Shown piece after piece: positions 18,328 through 27,102 of a DNA stretch of 64,000 nt. The position numbers and the translations under genes were made by a program. Every line of letters starts with the position of its first letter. Within the stretch, counting starts at the first letter, position 1. The DNA is from Mycolicibacterium flavescens. Lineage in GTDB: Bacteria > Actinomycetota > Actinomycetes > Mycobacteriales > Mycobacteriaceae. Where the stretch lies: NCBI GenBank assembly GCA_900637135.1, contig LR134353.1:4588001-4652000 (forward strand). The letters are read 5' to 3'. The notes beneath the pieces were generated by a model. The model was not told the origin of the DNA, made no database searches, and saw nothing but the letters and a program-made list of their open reading frames with translations.

Positions 18328-19197
18328 ATGGGCAGACACCTCACCACGGCGAGGACACACTTCGGCACCGACACCCGCGGCATGCTCGAAGGCGGTCGCT
18401 ACGCGCTGTTGCACACCCGCAGCCTGGAATTCGACGATCTGCGGCCCTACGTACCCGGCGACGACGTCCGCGACATCGACTGGAAGGCCTCGGCGCGTTC
18501 GGGTCATGTGCTGATCAAGCGGTTCGTCTCCGAGAAGCACCACAAACTGCTGCTCGTCGCGGACGCCGGTCGCAACATGGCGGCCCTCACCCCGAGCGGC
18601 GAGTTGAAACGCGATGTGGCCGTGAACGTCCTGGGTGCATTCGGGCTCATCACGCTCGGGCGGTCCGACCAGATCGGCATGGTGTTCGGCGATACCCGCG
18701 GTTGCGTCAACATCCGGCAGCGCCGCGGCGAAACCCACATCGAAAGCCTGCTGCACAGGTACTACGGTCACGCGTCGCTCGGGACCGGTCGCAGTGACAT
18801 CGTCTGCCAACTCGATTACGTGGCAACGCATTACCGCCACCCGATGCTGGTCGTAGTGGTCTCCGACGAGCCGGAGGTCGACGACCGGCTGACCGAAGCC
18901 GTCACCCGGCTGACCGCCCGCCACGACGTGTTGTGGGTGACGGTCTCCGACATGCCCGCCATCGGCGCCAAGGACGACCGGGCCGGATTCGACGTGTCGA
19001 CCGGCCGGTTCGTGCTCGACACCGCCACGCTGGGTCCGCGGGTGGTCGCGGCGTACCGCAAGGCCGAGCAGGCGCGGGCGCAGCGACTCGACGAGTTCAT
19101 GACCGCCCGGGCCGTCCCGCATACCAGGATCAGCGGCAGCGGTGAGATCCGCACCCGGCTCGTCGCGCTGACCGAGGTGTTCGCCCGTGCCGGATGA
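18328..19197 (+). CDS. DUF58 domain-containing protein
   Basis: 289 residues. The DUF58 signature YVPGDDVRDIDWKASARSGH spans about residues 41-60, and a vWA-like fold follows (LLLVADAGRNMA, then VVSDEPEV). DUF58 proteins are standard partners of MoxR ATPases and are thought to be their substrate adaptors. Starts seven bases after moxR ends and overlaps the next gene by 11 bases. No membrane segment seen. Confidence 0.88.
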   Translation: MGRHLTTARTHFGTDTRGMLEGGRYALLHTRSLEFDDLRPYVPGDDVRDIDWKASARSGHVLIKRFVSEKHHKLLLVADAGRNMAALTPSGELKRDVAVNVLGAFGLITLGRSDQIGMVFGDTRGCVNIRQRRGETHIESLLHRYYGHASLGTGRSDIVCQLDYVATHYRHPMLVVVVSDEPEVDDRLTEAVTRLTARHDVLWVTVSDMPAIGAKDDRAGFDVSTGRFVLDTATLGPRVVAAYRKAEQARAQRLDEFMTARAVPHTRISGSGEIRTRLVALTEVFARAG

Positions 19198-19660
19198 CTT
19201 GTTGCGGTTCGTCGGTGGGCCGATGCCGTACTCGTCGGGGTGGCTGTGGCTCGGGCTGCTGATCGTGCTATTGGTAATCGCCTGGTACATCTGTGTTTTC
19301 GTATGGACACTGCCGGCGGAGCAGCTCCGGCGTCTTCCCGTGGTGCGTTCCCTGCATGCCCGGCTGCTGCGCCGCCGCTTCGCGCGCTGCGTGCAGCGCA
19401 TTGCGGCCAGGCACCGCGACGGCGAGCTCACCGATGCCGAGGCAGGCGCCGCGATCAGCCGTACTCTGCGCAGTTTCCTGCACCAGGTGACCGGAACGCG
19501 GGCCCAGTACATGCAGCTCGACGACATCGCATCCGGTGAGCTGGCGCCCGCCGCGTCGACGCTCGCCGCACTCGACGACGCGCAGTTCAACACGGCCTCA
19601 CCGGTTCGGGTCGGCGAGGTCGGCGCGACGACCGAGGAGTTGATCCGCTCGTGGCCCTGA
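19187..19660 (+). CDS. small membrane protein of the MoxR operon
   Basis: 157 residues from GTG (VPDDLLRFVGG). One strong transmembrane segment at about residues 16-38 (WLWLGLLIVLLVIAWYICVF), then a basic and acidic cytoplasmic-type domain containing DGELTDAEAGAAISRTLR. The position corresponds to the small membrane protein usually found after DUF58 in MoxR operons, often annotated DUF4381-like; I cannot confirm the family. Overlaps both neighbours, which implies coupling. Confidence 0.8.
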   Translation: MPDDLLRFVGGPMPYSSGWLWLGLLIVLLVIAWYICVFVWTLPAEQLRRLPVVRSLHARLLRRRFARCVQRIAARHRDGELTDAEAGAAISRTLRSFLHQVTGTRAQYMQLDDIASGELAPAASTLAALDDAQFNTASPVRVGEVGATTEELIRSWP

Positions 19661-20643
19661 CCTGGTGGCCGATCGCAGTCATTGGATTCGCCTGTCTGGC
19701 AGGCGCTGTCGCGATCGCAGTCTTCGTGCCGACCAAGCAGTTGCAGCGACAGTTGCGGCCGTTGGCGAACACCGCCCGTCTCACCCGTCTGCCGGAATAC
19801 GCGCGGGTGGCGCGGGCGCGAACGGTGTCGATGGTCGTCACGATCGCGCTGCTGGGCTTGTTGTTCGGCGCAGCCGTGGTGGCCAGCGCCCGACCCAGCG
19901 GGTTGTGGTGGTCACTCCAGACGTCCGAGGTGCCCGAGGACGTCATGTTGTGTGTCGCCGAACCGGTCTACGATCCCAGCACCGGCGCGTTCCTGTCCTA
20001 TTTCGCGCAGCGCACTGGAGCGTTCGGCACGCAGCGGATCGGGTTGACCTCCGTCAACCGCCGGGTGATCCCGCTGACCCGCGATTACCAGTTCGCGGTC
20101 GAAAGGCTCGGGGAGGCAGCCGGTCTCGCCGGCCTGCCCGACGATTCGGCGCTCACGCCCGCCCAGCGCAACAGCCTCGCGTCGTTCGCCACGCCCGTGA
20201 CATACGTGGACTACGCGACGAGCGTCGCCGACGTCCTCGCGCTGTGCGCCGCGGGCTTCCCCTCCCACGAGCCCCCCGGTGAGCGCCGCCGTTCGATCAT
20301 CTACCTGGGGCCCGGCGAACTACGCGCCCCTGACGAGACCCGCCCGTCGCTCTGCACCGACCAGCAGGTCGCCGAGTTGGTGCAGGAGCGCGGAATCCAG
20401 GTCAACGCGCTGGTGTCGTCACCGGGTCCGGTGCGATCCGTCGTATCGGCCACGAGCGGGCGATACGCACCGATCGGACCCGACCTGACGGGTCAACTGG
20501 ACGGGATCCGCGCGCATCCGCCCGAGGCCGACCGGGCCGCCACCCTCGCAGGATTCCGCGGTGACACCCCGACCGTCCCGTTGGCGATCGCGGTCGCGGT
20601 GTCGGCGCTGCTGTGCCTGTCGCTGGCGGTGCTACGACGATGA
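19651..20643 (+). CDS. vWA-like membrane protein of the MoxR operon (BatA-like position)
   Basis: 330 residues with two N-terminal membrane helices (about 4-24 and 53-76) and one at the C-terminus (VPLAIAVAVSALLCLSLAVL). The soluble part lies outside or between helices. No clean MIDAS (DxSxS) is visible, so if it is a vWA domain the metal site is degenerate. GTG start overlapping the upstream stop, and ATGA overlap with the next gene. Probably assembles with the ATPase and the next protein; substrate unknown. Confidence 0.78.
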   Translation: MALTWWPIAVIGFACLAGAVAIAVFVPTKQLQRQLRPLANTARLTRLPEYARVARARTVSMVVTIALLGLLFGAAVVASARPSGLWWSLQTSEVPEDVMLCVAEPVYDPSTGAFLSYFAQRTGAFGTQRIGLTSVNRRVIPLTRDYQFAVERLGEAAGLAGLPDDSALTPAQRNSLASFATPVTYVDYATSVADVLALCAAGFPSHEPPGERRRSIIYLGPGELRAPDETRPSLCTDQQVAELVQERGIQVNALVSSPGPVRSVVSATSGRYAPIGPDLTGQLDGIRAHPPEADRAATLAGFRGDTPTVPLAIAVAVSALLCLSLAVLRR

Positions 20644-21542
20644 CGTTCTCCCCTGTCGTACCGCCGGTACTGCTGATCGCGGTCGCTGTCGCCGCGATCG
20701 TGCTGCGGCTGACCACCATGCGCCAGCTGGCGCGCAGCGCCGGCCAACGATGGACCACCGTGTGGCGGTGGTCGGCGCTGACGCTCGCCGTGGTGCTGAT
20801 GCTGATCGCCGCGGCCAGACCGGCTGTCGGCGGTGACGCCGAGCAATCGGTCACGACCGGCTCGGACGGCGACACGACGGCCAACGTGTTCCTGATCGTC
20901 GACACCTCCGCCGAATCGGCGATCGCCGAGATCCGCGACGACGTCGCCGCGCTCATCGCCCACTACCCGCAAGCACGGTTTGCACTCATCACGTTCGCCG
21001 CGCGTTCCTCGGTGGAATGGCCGCTGTCCGAAGACAACTGGAGCCTCAAGCCGGTGGTCGCGGCGGTGGCCCCCGACACCGCCGGGGCCGAGGTGAACGC
21101 GGCCGCGGCCGCGAATGTCCTGCGTTACCAGTTGATCGCGGCGGGCCAACGCAGCCCGGACGCACCGAACCTGGTGTTCTACTTCGGGTCCGGGGCGCCC
21201 GGGTCGCAGGCCCCGCAGGGCGAGTTCGATCCGGTGCCCGGGTCGGTGGACGGCGGTGCGGTGTTCGGTTACGGGGCGACCCGCGACACGTCGCGTCTGC
21301 GGGCCATCGCGGATCAACTCGGCGTGCCGTTCGTGGCACGGGACACCGCGCAGGCGGTCACCGAGGCTGCGCCCGATGTCGACGGTGTGTCGGCGGCGCA
21401 GGCCGGCGCCACCGCCTCCGATCGAACCGATTTGTACTGGTTCTTCACCATGGTGGCAGCGGTGCTGTTGCTGTTCGAGATCTACCTCACGCTGCGCGAG
21501 TTCCGCACCAGTCGCGCGGCTCGGCGGGACGAGGTGGTCTGA
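20640..21542 (+). CDS. vWA domain membrane protein of the MoxR operon (BatB-like position)
   Basis: 300 residues: N-terminal helices at about 8-23 and 44-58, a vWA domain beginning VFLIVDTSAES (83-93), and a C-terminal helix (LYWFFTMVAAVLLLFEIYL). The MIDAS reads D88-T-S90-A-E92, so the usual fifth-position Ser is Glu and metal binding may be altered. Start ATG overlaps the previous stop (ATGA). vWA proteins in MoxR operons bind client proteins for assembly. Confidence 0.82.
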   Translation: MTFSPVVPPVLLIAVAVAAIVLRLTTMRQLARSAGQRWTTVWRWSALTLAVVLMLIAAARPAVGGDAEQSVTTGSDGDTTANVFLIVDTSAESAIAEIRDDVAALIAHYPQARFALITFAARSSVEWPLSEDNWSLKPVVAAVAPDTAGAEVNAAAAANVLRYQLIAAGQRSPDAPNLVFYFGSGAPGSQAPQGEFDPVPGSVDGGAVFGYGATRDTSRLRAIADQLGVPFVARDTAQAVTEAAPDVDGVSAAQAGATASDRTDLYWFFTMVAAVLLLFEIYLTLREFRTSRAARRDEVV

Positions 21543-22246
21543 TGCGTCCTTCCCGGTTGCGGCTGCGCTGCCGGTTGCTGCTGTTCTCGGCCCCCGTCGT
21601 GATCGTGGCGCTGGCGATCGCGCTCAAGCTCATCTCCGCTGTGGTGGCGGGTGAGTCCGCGGTGTCGAACTTCGCCGACCGCGACGCCGATGCACTGCGC
21701 GGCGACGTCGCGGTGATGGGTCTGCTCAACATCGTCGAACCCGCGAAGGCGCCGTTCGCGGCGGGGACTCTCGCGGTCCTCGACGACCGCCTCGCCGACG
21801 CCGACAATCACTTCTCCGAAGCGCTGAGCCGCACCGCGCCGGATCGGTCATGTCCCGTACTGGTCAACCTGGAACTCGTGCGCGAACGCCAGGGCGACAT
21901 CGACGCGTGGGAGAACCGGCCCGACGCGGCGCGCGACCGGTACCTCAGCGCGCTGGACCTCGTCGAGAACGCACCCGACGGCTGCTTCGAAGGCAACACC
22001 GACCCCGATCCCGAGCGGCGCGCCGTACGCAACGACGCCGCACCGCGGCTGCAGGCCAAGCTGGCCGGTCTGACCGCTGCGCCTCCGCCTCCGCCGGCGC
22101 TGGCGCCGCCCCCACCACCGGCGGCGCCGGCCCCCGCCCCGGTGGCACCCGACGCCGACACACCCCGGGACGCGTTGCGGCTGGATCCCGGTTCCGGGGA
22201 TCCACTGGACAAGCTGCAGCAGGTGCTGCAGGACGCTGCGGGTTAG
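21542..22246 (+). CDS. TPR-like membrane-anchored protein, last gene of the MoxR operon
   Basis: 234 residues. A basic N-terminus and one membrane helix (about 12-33) are followed by a helical, TPR-like region (FADRDADALRGDVAVMGLL, LADADNHFSEALSRTAP). A proline/alanine-rich tail (about 178-205) follows, then a short terminal helix. TPR proteins such as BatC/BatE close equivalent operons elsewhere. Start ATG shares a base with the previous stop. Its last four bases overlap the convergent SnoaL-like gene. Confidence 0.8.
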   Translation: MRPSRLRLRCRLLLFSAPVVIVALAIALKLISAVVAGESAVSNFADRDADALRGDVAVMGLLNIVEPAKAPFAAGTLAVLDDRLADADNHFSEALSRTAPDRSCPVLVNLELVRERQGDIDAWENRPDAARDRYLSALDLVENAPDGCFEGNTDPDPERRAVRNDAAPRLQAKLAGLTAAPPPPPALAPPPPPAAPAPAPVAPDADTPRDALRLDPGSGDPLDKLQQVLQDAAG

Positions 22247-22587
22247 CCGGTGCTGGTTCCGGTCCAGTACTCCGCGAAGCGGCCGTCTTCGATGCGCAGG
22301 ATGTCGTTACCGGTGAACCGCTTCGGTCCGTCCTGGGCCGCGCCGGTGCCGATCCACCTGGCCGCCAGCATGTCGCCGTCGACGAACGGCTCGACTTCGA
22401 TCACGAACTTCAGGTCGCTGAGCATCTGATGGGTCTCCCCGACGACCGCCTGCAGATCGGCAGGCCCTCGGACCTCCCGGCCCGGCCAATGTCCTACGAA
22501 TCCTTCGGTGACCAGCTCAGCCGCAACGGGATTTCCCGCCCACAATTCGTCTATCCATCGTGTGTATAGCTCTTTAGGCGAAATCAT
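22243..22587 (-). CDS. SnoaL/NTF2-like domain protein
   Basis: 114 residues, starting MISPKELYTRWIDELWAGN. The pattern FVGHWPGREVRGPADLQAVV followed by AARWIGTGAAQDGPKRF and a C-terminal EYWTGTSTG is the cone-shaped SnoaL-like fold, used by polyketide cyclases, isomerases and many proteins of unknown role. Single gene; its stop region overlaps the convergent MoxR operon by four bases. Catalytic activity not predictable. Confidence 0.8.
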   Translation of the reverse strand: MISPKELYTRWIDELWAGNPVAAELVTEGFVGHWPGREVRGPADLQAVVGETHQMLSDLKFVIEVEPFVDGDMLAARWIGTGAAQDGPKRFTGNDILRIEDGRFAEYWTGTSTG

Positions 22588-22676
22588 GTTGGTGTCTTAC
22601 CCGGCCTGGGGCGAGAAACGCAATCTACCGACGAGTACGACATGGGCAAATGGGCGGCAATTGGGGGAACGTCACA

Positions 22677-22757
22677 TCAGCCCAGCGTGTCGAGCAATCG
22701 ATCGAGGTCGTTCTCGTCGTCGTAGAGGTGGATCCGACGCGGTCGGCCCCGAACGCC
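22677..22757 (-). pseudogene. possible remnant of a class V aminotransferase C-terminus
   Basis: Reading RRIHLYDDENDLDRLLDTLG before a TGA at 22677, this short stretch has the look of the end of NifS/class V aminotransferases (an LYNDEADVDRLLDAL-like ending). No start or catalytic part is present, and it directly follows the stop of the DUF4229 gene in the same frame. A decayed fragment is the simplest reading; chance similarity is possible. Confidence 0.25.
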
Positions 22758-23087
22758 TCACGCACCGCGGTGGCGATCATCCTCGGGACTGGGGTCTTCG
22801 CCCCGCAGCCTGGCCTGGAGTTGCTCCCGGTCGCGGCGCCTGCGTTCGTCGAAGGCGGCGATGCTCTCGGTGGCGCGGCGACGAAGGGGGGCGAACAGCC
22901 AGATGCCCAGCGGCAGTGCGATCACCAAGGCGAAGAGCAACGCGACGATGAGCGGGAATTCGCGCAGTCCGAGCAGATGTCCGGCGCCGAGAATCGCTGC
23001 CGCGACCGCCGCGACGAGCAGAAGCCGTGCCAGCACATAGGCCAGCACGTCCACCACGAGGCGAGTTCCCTGGCGACCGTCGGACAC
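22758..23087 (-). CDS. DUF4229-type small membrane protein
   Basis: 109 residues with two hydrophobic helices (about 12-42 and 45-67) and a highly charged C-terminal tail rich in Arg and Glu (RRRRDREQLQARLRGED). The position next to the 53-residue protein and the MinD-like ATPase matches Rv0531. Function unknown. Divergent from the small gene at 23140. Confidence 0.75.
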   Translation of the reverse strand: MSDGRQGTRLVVDVLAYVLARLLLVAAVAAAILGAGHLLGLREFPLIVALLFALVIALPLGIWLFAPLRRRATESIAAFDERRRRDREQLQARLRGEDPSPEDDRHRGA

Positions 23088-23139
23088 GAACCGAGCCTAC
23101 CGATGGCGCGTATATTCGAACCAAGGAGGTTTTGTTCTC

Positions 23140-23301
23140 GTGGCGTATCTGCTCCTGATTCTCGTGGTGTGCACGCTGGCGTATGTCGGCTGGCGGCTGA
23201 CCCGAGTGTCTTCGAGCCGTCCGCGCACCCGGGTGATCGGGCCGGACGACGATCCTGAATTCCTGCGTCGGCTCGGCCAGGAGGACAACCCGAGACCGTG
23301 A
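23140..23301 (+). CDS. 53-residue membrane protein (Rv0530A-like)
   Basis: Starts GTG (VAYLLLILVVCTLAYVGWRL) with AAGGAGG about 11 bases upstream. One N-terminal transmembrane helix is followed by a charged tail ending EDNPRP. Too short for most gene finders, but it has a strong ribosome site, mycobacterial codon use and the conserved position beside the DUF4229 gene. Ends nine bases before the convergent MinD-like gene. Function unknown. Confidence 0.75.
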   Translation: MAYLLLILVVCTLAYVGWRLTRVSSSRPRTRVIGPDDDPEFLRRLGQEDNPRP

Positions 23302-23310
23302 CCGCGCGGT

Positions 23311-24453
23311 CTAGCGTCGGGCGCCGCGGAATCCGGCCGCGACTTCGGCGGCGAGCTCCAGCAACGCGGCCCTTGTTTCCGGCTTGAGCCGGTCGAGGCT
23401 GATCTCGGCGCCTTCCTCGAGGTGCGGATCGAACGGCACCTCGACCACGGCCCGGCACCGTCGGCTGAAGTGGTCGACGACCTTGTTCATGTCGACCTTG
23501 CCTGAGCGTGGGCGCACCGCGTTGATCACCGCGATCGAGTTGCGCACCATGTCCTGATGCCCGTGGGCGTCCAGCCAGTCCAGCGTCGCCGACGCGCTGC
23601 GGGCCCCGTCGACCGAACCGGAACTGATCACCACCAGCGTGTCGGCCTTGGCCAGCACCGCCGCCATGGCCGAGTGCATCAGCCCCGTGCCGCAGTCGGT
23701 GAGCACCAGGCTGTAGAAGCGCTCAAGCACCTCGAGGGTGCGGCTGTAGTCGTCGGAGCTGAACGCCTCCGACACCGCGGGGTCGCTTTCGGAGGCGAGC
23801 ACCTCCAGCCGGCTCGGGCCCTGTGAGGTGTAGGCGCGCACGTCGCTGTAGGAATTGATGCCCTGTGCGTCGCGCAGGAGGTGCCGCACCGTGGCCGGGC
23901 TCTCCAGCGGCACCTTCTCGCCCAGGGTGCCGCGGTCGGGGTTCGCGTCGACGGCGATGACGCGGTCGCCGCGAAGCGACGCCAGAGTCGCGCCCAGCGT
24001 CGCGGTGATCGTCGTCTTGCCGACCCCGCCCTTCAGCGACAGCACCGCGATGCGGTGGCACCCGCGCAACGGGCGCTGAATCTCGGCGGTGAGGGCCTGT
24101 CGGCGTCGCGCCTTCGGCCCGTCACCGAGGTTGATCAACCGAAATGATGCGTAATACACCCACCTGCGCCAGCCCTCGGCAGGCGCGCGTTTGGGTTGTC
24201 CGAGCAGCGCGACCGTCGAGAGGTCGAGGTACGGCGTCGGGTCGGTCTCGACGGCATTCGGAGGTGGGGAGACGACCGGAATGCCGTGCGGCGGCGTGGT
24301 TGCGGTTTCGGGCGGCGGATCGGCCGCGGGATCGCTGAACCGGCTCTGTGCGCGGAATCCCCCTGGCGCATAGGCGTTTTCAGGCACTATGGCGGGAGAA
24401 GCCACGTCCTTGCCGACACCATCCTGGGCGTGGTGCACCGGTTGTTCAGACAC
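23311..24453 (-). CDS. MinD/ParA-like P-loop ATPase
   Basis: 380 residues. A proline-rich N-terminal region of about 90 residues is followed by a P-loop ATPase domain with the deviant Walker A motif KGGVGKTT (141-148), then AVDANPDRGTLGEK and VLTDCGTGL (Walker B/switch). It resembles Rv0530 and ESX-associated EspI-like ATPases. The GTG start gives VSEQPVHHAQ. It lies downstream of ccsA on the same strand, 58 bases away, and may be part of that operon. Role unknown; positioning or secretion are possibilities. Confidence 0.85.
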   Translation of the reverse strand: MSEQPVHHAQDGVGKDVASPAIVPENAYAPGGFRAQSRFSDPAADPPPETATTPPHGIPVVSPPPNAVETDPTPYLDLSTVALLGQPKRAPAEGWRRWVYYASFRLINLGDGPKARRRQALTAEIQRPLRGCHRIAVLSLKGGVGKTTITATLGATLASLRGDRVIAVDANPDRGTLGEKVPLESPATVRHLLRDAQGINSYSDVRAYTSQGPSRLEVLASESDPAVSEAFSSDDYSRTLEVLERFYSLVLTDCGTGLMHSAMAAVLAKADTLVVISSGSVDGARSASATLDWLDAHGHQDMVRNSIAVINAVRPRSGKVDMNKVVDHFSRRCRAVVEVPFDPHLEEGAEISLDRLKPETRAALLELAAEVAAGFRGARR

Positions 24454-24511
24454 GTCGACGACCCCCCAAGGCTAAGCAAGATTTCGTCGCCGATCTTAGC
24501 CAAGTACCGAC

Positions 24512-25531
24512 TCAGCCGACGCCGGCGTAGGAGTGCAGGCCGACGGTGACCAGGTTGATGAAAAAGAGGTTGAACACCATCGCGACGAAGCCGGCGACGT
24601 TGATCCACGCGGCCTTCTTGTCGCGCCACCCAGCCGTGGAGCGGGCGTGCAGGTACGCGGCGTAGATGACCCACGCGATGAACGACACGGTCTCCTTGGG
24701 GTCCCAGCCCCAGTAACGGCCCCATGCCTCTTCGGCCCAGATCGCGCCGAAGATGACGCCGAACCCGAACACCGGGAACGCGAAGATCGTGGTGCGGTAG
24801 GCGATCCGGTCCAAGGTCTGCGCGTCGGGGAGCCTGTCCAGCGCGCGGGTGAGAATGCCGTCGCCCGAGCGGCGCTCGGGGTCGGCGAACCGAGACATCT
24901 TCAGCAAGAACAGGATGCTGGCCACGCCCGCGACCAGGAACACTCCCGACCCGAGGCTGACCACCGAAACATGGATGGGCAGCCAGTACGACTGCAACGC
25001 GGGCATCACCGGCGCGGCGTTGGTGTACAGCCAGCGGCCCGAGACGGTCAGCAGGATCAGCACCGGAAGGAGCACGAACACCCACAGCGTCCGGTACTGG
25101 CGGCGACGCAGCACCACCGCGGCGGCGACCAGCCCGCAGAAGCAGGTCAGGTTGATGAACTCGTACATGTTGCCCCACGGCACCCGCGAGGTGGCCGCAC
25201 CGCGCAGCACGATGCAGGCAAGCAGCAGGCCGATGCCGAGGTAGGTCAGCGCGAGACCCGCACCGCCGATCCGTTCGTCGAGCGGGCGGCGGCGGGTGTC
25301 GGTGACGACGCCCGGTGCGGTGCTGTCGGCGCCCACCCCACCGGCTGACGCGGCTCCCCGCCCCGATGTCGCCGCCGCTCCCACGAGCTCCCGGGCATCG
25401 GCCTTGCGGCTGCGGCTGTAGGCCAACTCGATCGCGAGCAGCAGCAGCGCACCGACCAGGACCAGCACCGATGAGGTGAACGCCCAGTCCGAGTAGCGGG
25501 CCAAACCGACGTCGATCTGCTCGGGGTTCAT
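24512..25531 (-). CDS. ccsA: cytochrome c biogenesis protein CcsA (heme handling, System II)
   Basis: 339 residues, about eight membrane helices. The heme-binding WWD motif is WGRYWGWDPKE (270-280), flanked by the probable axial histidines His187 (PIHVSV) and His295 (YLHARS). A Gly/Ala-rich cytoplasmic linker lies at about 40-85. With ResB it moves heme across the membrane and attaches it to apocytochrome c. The ATG overlaps the resB stop by four bases. Confidence 0.94.
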   Translation of the reverse strand: MNPEQIDVGLARYSDWAFTSSVLVLVGALLLLAIELAYSRSRKADARELVGAAATSGRGAASAGGVGADSTAPGVVTDTRRRPLDERIGGAGLALTYLGIGLLLACIVLRGAATSRVPWGNMYEFINLTCFCGLVAAAVVLRRRQYRTLWVFVLLPVLILLTVSGRWLYTNAAPVMPALQSYWLPIHVSVVSLGSGVFLVAGVASILFLLKMSRFADPERRSGDGILTRALDRLPDAQTLDRIAYRTTIFAFPVFGFGVIFGAIWAEEAWGRYWGWDPKETVSFIAWVIYAAYLHARSTAGWRDKKAAWINVAGFVAMVFNLFFINLVTVGLHSYAGVG

Positions 25532-27102
25532 GTGACCTTCTCTCCTGCGGCGTGCGCCGGCCTCGCGTCGGGAAGGAGGCGCTGCGTCAACCGCTCGAAC
25601 TCCTCGCCCCACCCGGAGTTGTCGGTGCGCGCCAGCCCGCCCAGCTCGACGGTTACGGTACCCGGCCCGGCGGGGCTGATCCGAATCCAGATCCTGCGCC
25701 GGCGCACCACCAGCGACACCAACAGCCCCGCCATCATGGTCATCGCGAACACCAGCACCCATACCTGCGCCGGATCGTGAGAGACCTGGACGTTGATGAA
25801 CGGGACGGCGCCGTCGAAGCGCACCACGGTGCCGTCGTCGAGCCGCGTCGATTCGCCCGCGCCGAGGTTGACCCGCGCCTTCTTGGTCAACCGGCCCTGC
25901 TCGATCAGGCGGGCGTCGAGGGTGAACAGCGACTGCGGGCGTCCGCTGTCCAGGCCGGTGTCGCCGCGGTAGACGTCGATCGCGACGGCGGGGTCGTTGA
26001 GCGCCGGGAAGCTCGAGGACAGCAGCGTGCCGTGCAGCTGTTCGGTGGGGGCGAACAGGCCCTGGATCGCGAGCTGGTTCTTGCGACGTTCGTCGGCGTC
26101 CGGATAGGTGCCCGCGGGCGGGTCGAACCGCATGGCGCCCGACGACAGGAAGGTGATCTGGTCGTCGGGGCGCCACTGCAGTGTCTGCGTGCGCGTCTGC
26201 CCGTCGGGGTAGGTCACGGTGAAGGTGGGGGCGTAACCGTGGCCCTGCAGGTAGACCCGGTCACCGCCGACCCGCAGCGGGTGGTTGACCTTCAGGTGGT
26301 AGGGCCGCCAGGTGCCCGACTCCAGGTCGGTGCCCGCCTGGTACTCGATGTCGGCGGCGAACGACGTGGCCTGTCCCGTCGGCAGATAGTCGGCGTCGAA
26401 GTCGTTGACCCGCAGACAGATCGGGTACAACGAGGTGCCGTCGACGGTGTTTCCGGCGCGGAACGAGTCGAACGCCGCCGGTGAGGCCGAGCAGAACCCC
26501 GGGCCGCCGTCGGCGATGACGATGACGTTGCCCTCGTAGCCGAACAGCTTCCCCGCCGCCACCGCCACGAGAAGGCCGAGCAGCGAGAAGTGAAACACGA
26601 TGTTGCCGAACTCGCGCAGATAGCCCTTCTCCGCGGAGATTTCGACGGTTCCGTCGTCTTCACGGGGGACCTTGCGCCATCCGCGCAGCCGCTCGTTCAC
26701 CCTGGCCGCCAGGTCATCCGCCTCACCGGACACCTCGGCGGTGTGGTGTTTGGGCAGCCGCCCCAGGTTGCGCGGAGCGGGAACGGGGTTGGCCCGCATA
26801 CTGCGGAAGTGTTCGATCAGCCGTGGGGTGAGGCAACCCACCAGCGAGATGAACAGCAGCACATAGATTGCGGTGAACCAGAAGCTGGAGAACACGTCGA
26901 ACGCCTGCAGCCGGTCGAGCCACGGCCCGATGGTCGGGTGCTCGGCGATGTACTGGTCGACCTTGGACTCGTTGAGGCTGCGCTGCGGCAGCAGGGCGCC
27001 CGGGATCGCGGCGAGGGCCAGTAGGAACAGCAACACCAGCGCGGTGCCCATCGACGTCAGGGTCCGCCAGGTGTTACGTACCAGCGCAAACACTTTCGTC
27101 AT
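25528..27102 (-). CDS. resB: cytochrome c biogenesis protein ResB
   Basis: 524 residues. N-terminal helices (about 16-37 and 72-93) and another at about 170-188 flank the cytoplasm; a large extracytoplasmic beta-rich domain follows; a final helix (VLVFAMTMMAGLLVSLVV) precedes a cytoplasmic tail. ResB partners CcsA in the System II cytochrome c synthetase. Overlaps ccdA (upstream) and ccsA (downstream) by four bases each, so all three are made as one set. Confidence 0.93.
   Translation of the reverse strand: MTKVFALVRNTWRTLTSMGTALVLLFLLALAAIPGALLPQRSLNESKVDQYIAEHPTIGPWLDRLQAFDVFSSFWFTAIYVLLFISLVGCLTPRLIEHFRSMRANPVPAPRNLGRLPKHHTAEVSGEADDLAARVNERLRGWRKVPREDDGTVEISAEKGYLREFGNIVFHFSLLGLLVAVAAGKLFGYEGNVIVIADGGPGFCSASPAAFDSFRAGNTVDGTSLYPICLRVNDFDADYLPTGQATSFAADIEYQAGTDLESGTWRPYHLKVNHPLRVGGDRVYLQGHGYAPTFTVTYPDGQTRTQTLQWRPDDQITFLSSGAMRFDPPAGTYPDADERRKNQLAIQGLFAPTEQLHGTLLSSSFPALNDPAVAIDVYRGDTGLDSGRPQSLFTLDARLIEQGRLTKKARVNLGAGESTRLDDGTVVRFDGAVPFINVQVSHDPAQVWVLVFAMTMMAGLLVSLVVRRRRIWIRISPAGPGTVTVELGGLARTDNSGWGEEFERLTQRLLPDARPAHAAGEKVT

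Noticed and set aside
16656..18383. 575-codon minus-strand frame opposite sulfotransferase and moxR
   Set aside because: Shadow of well-supported plus-strand genes; composition is typical of an antisense frame.
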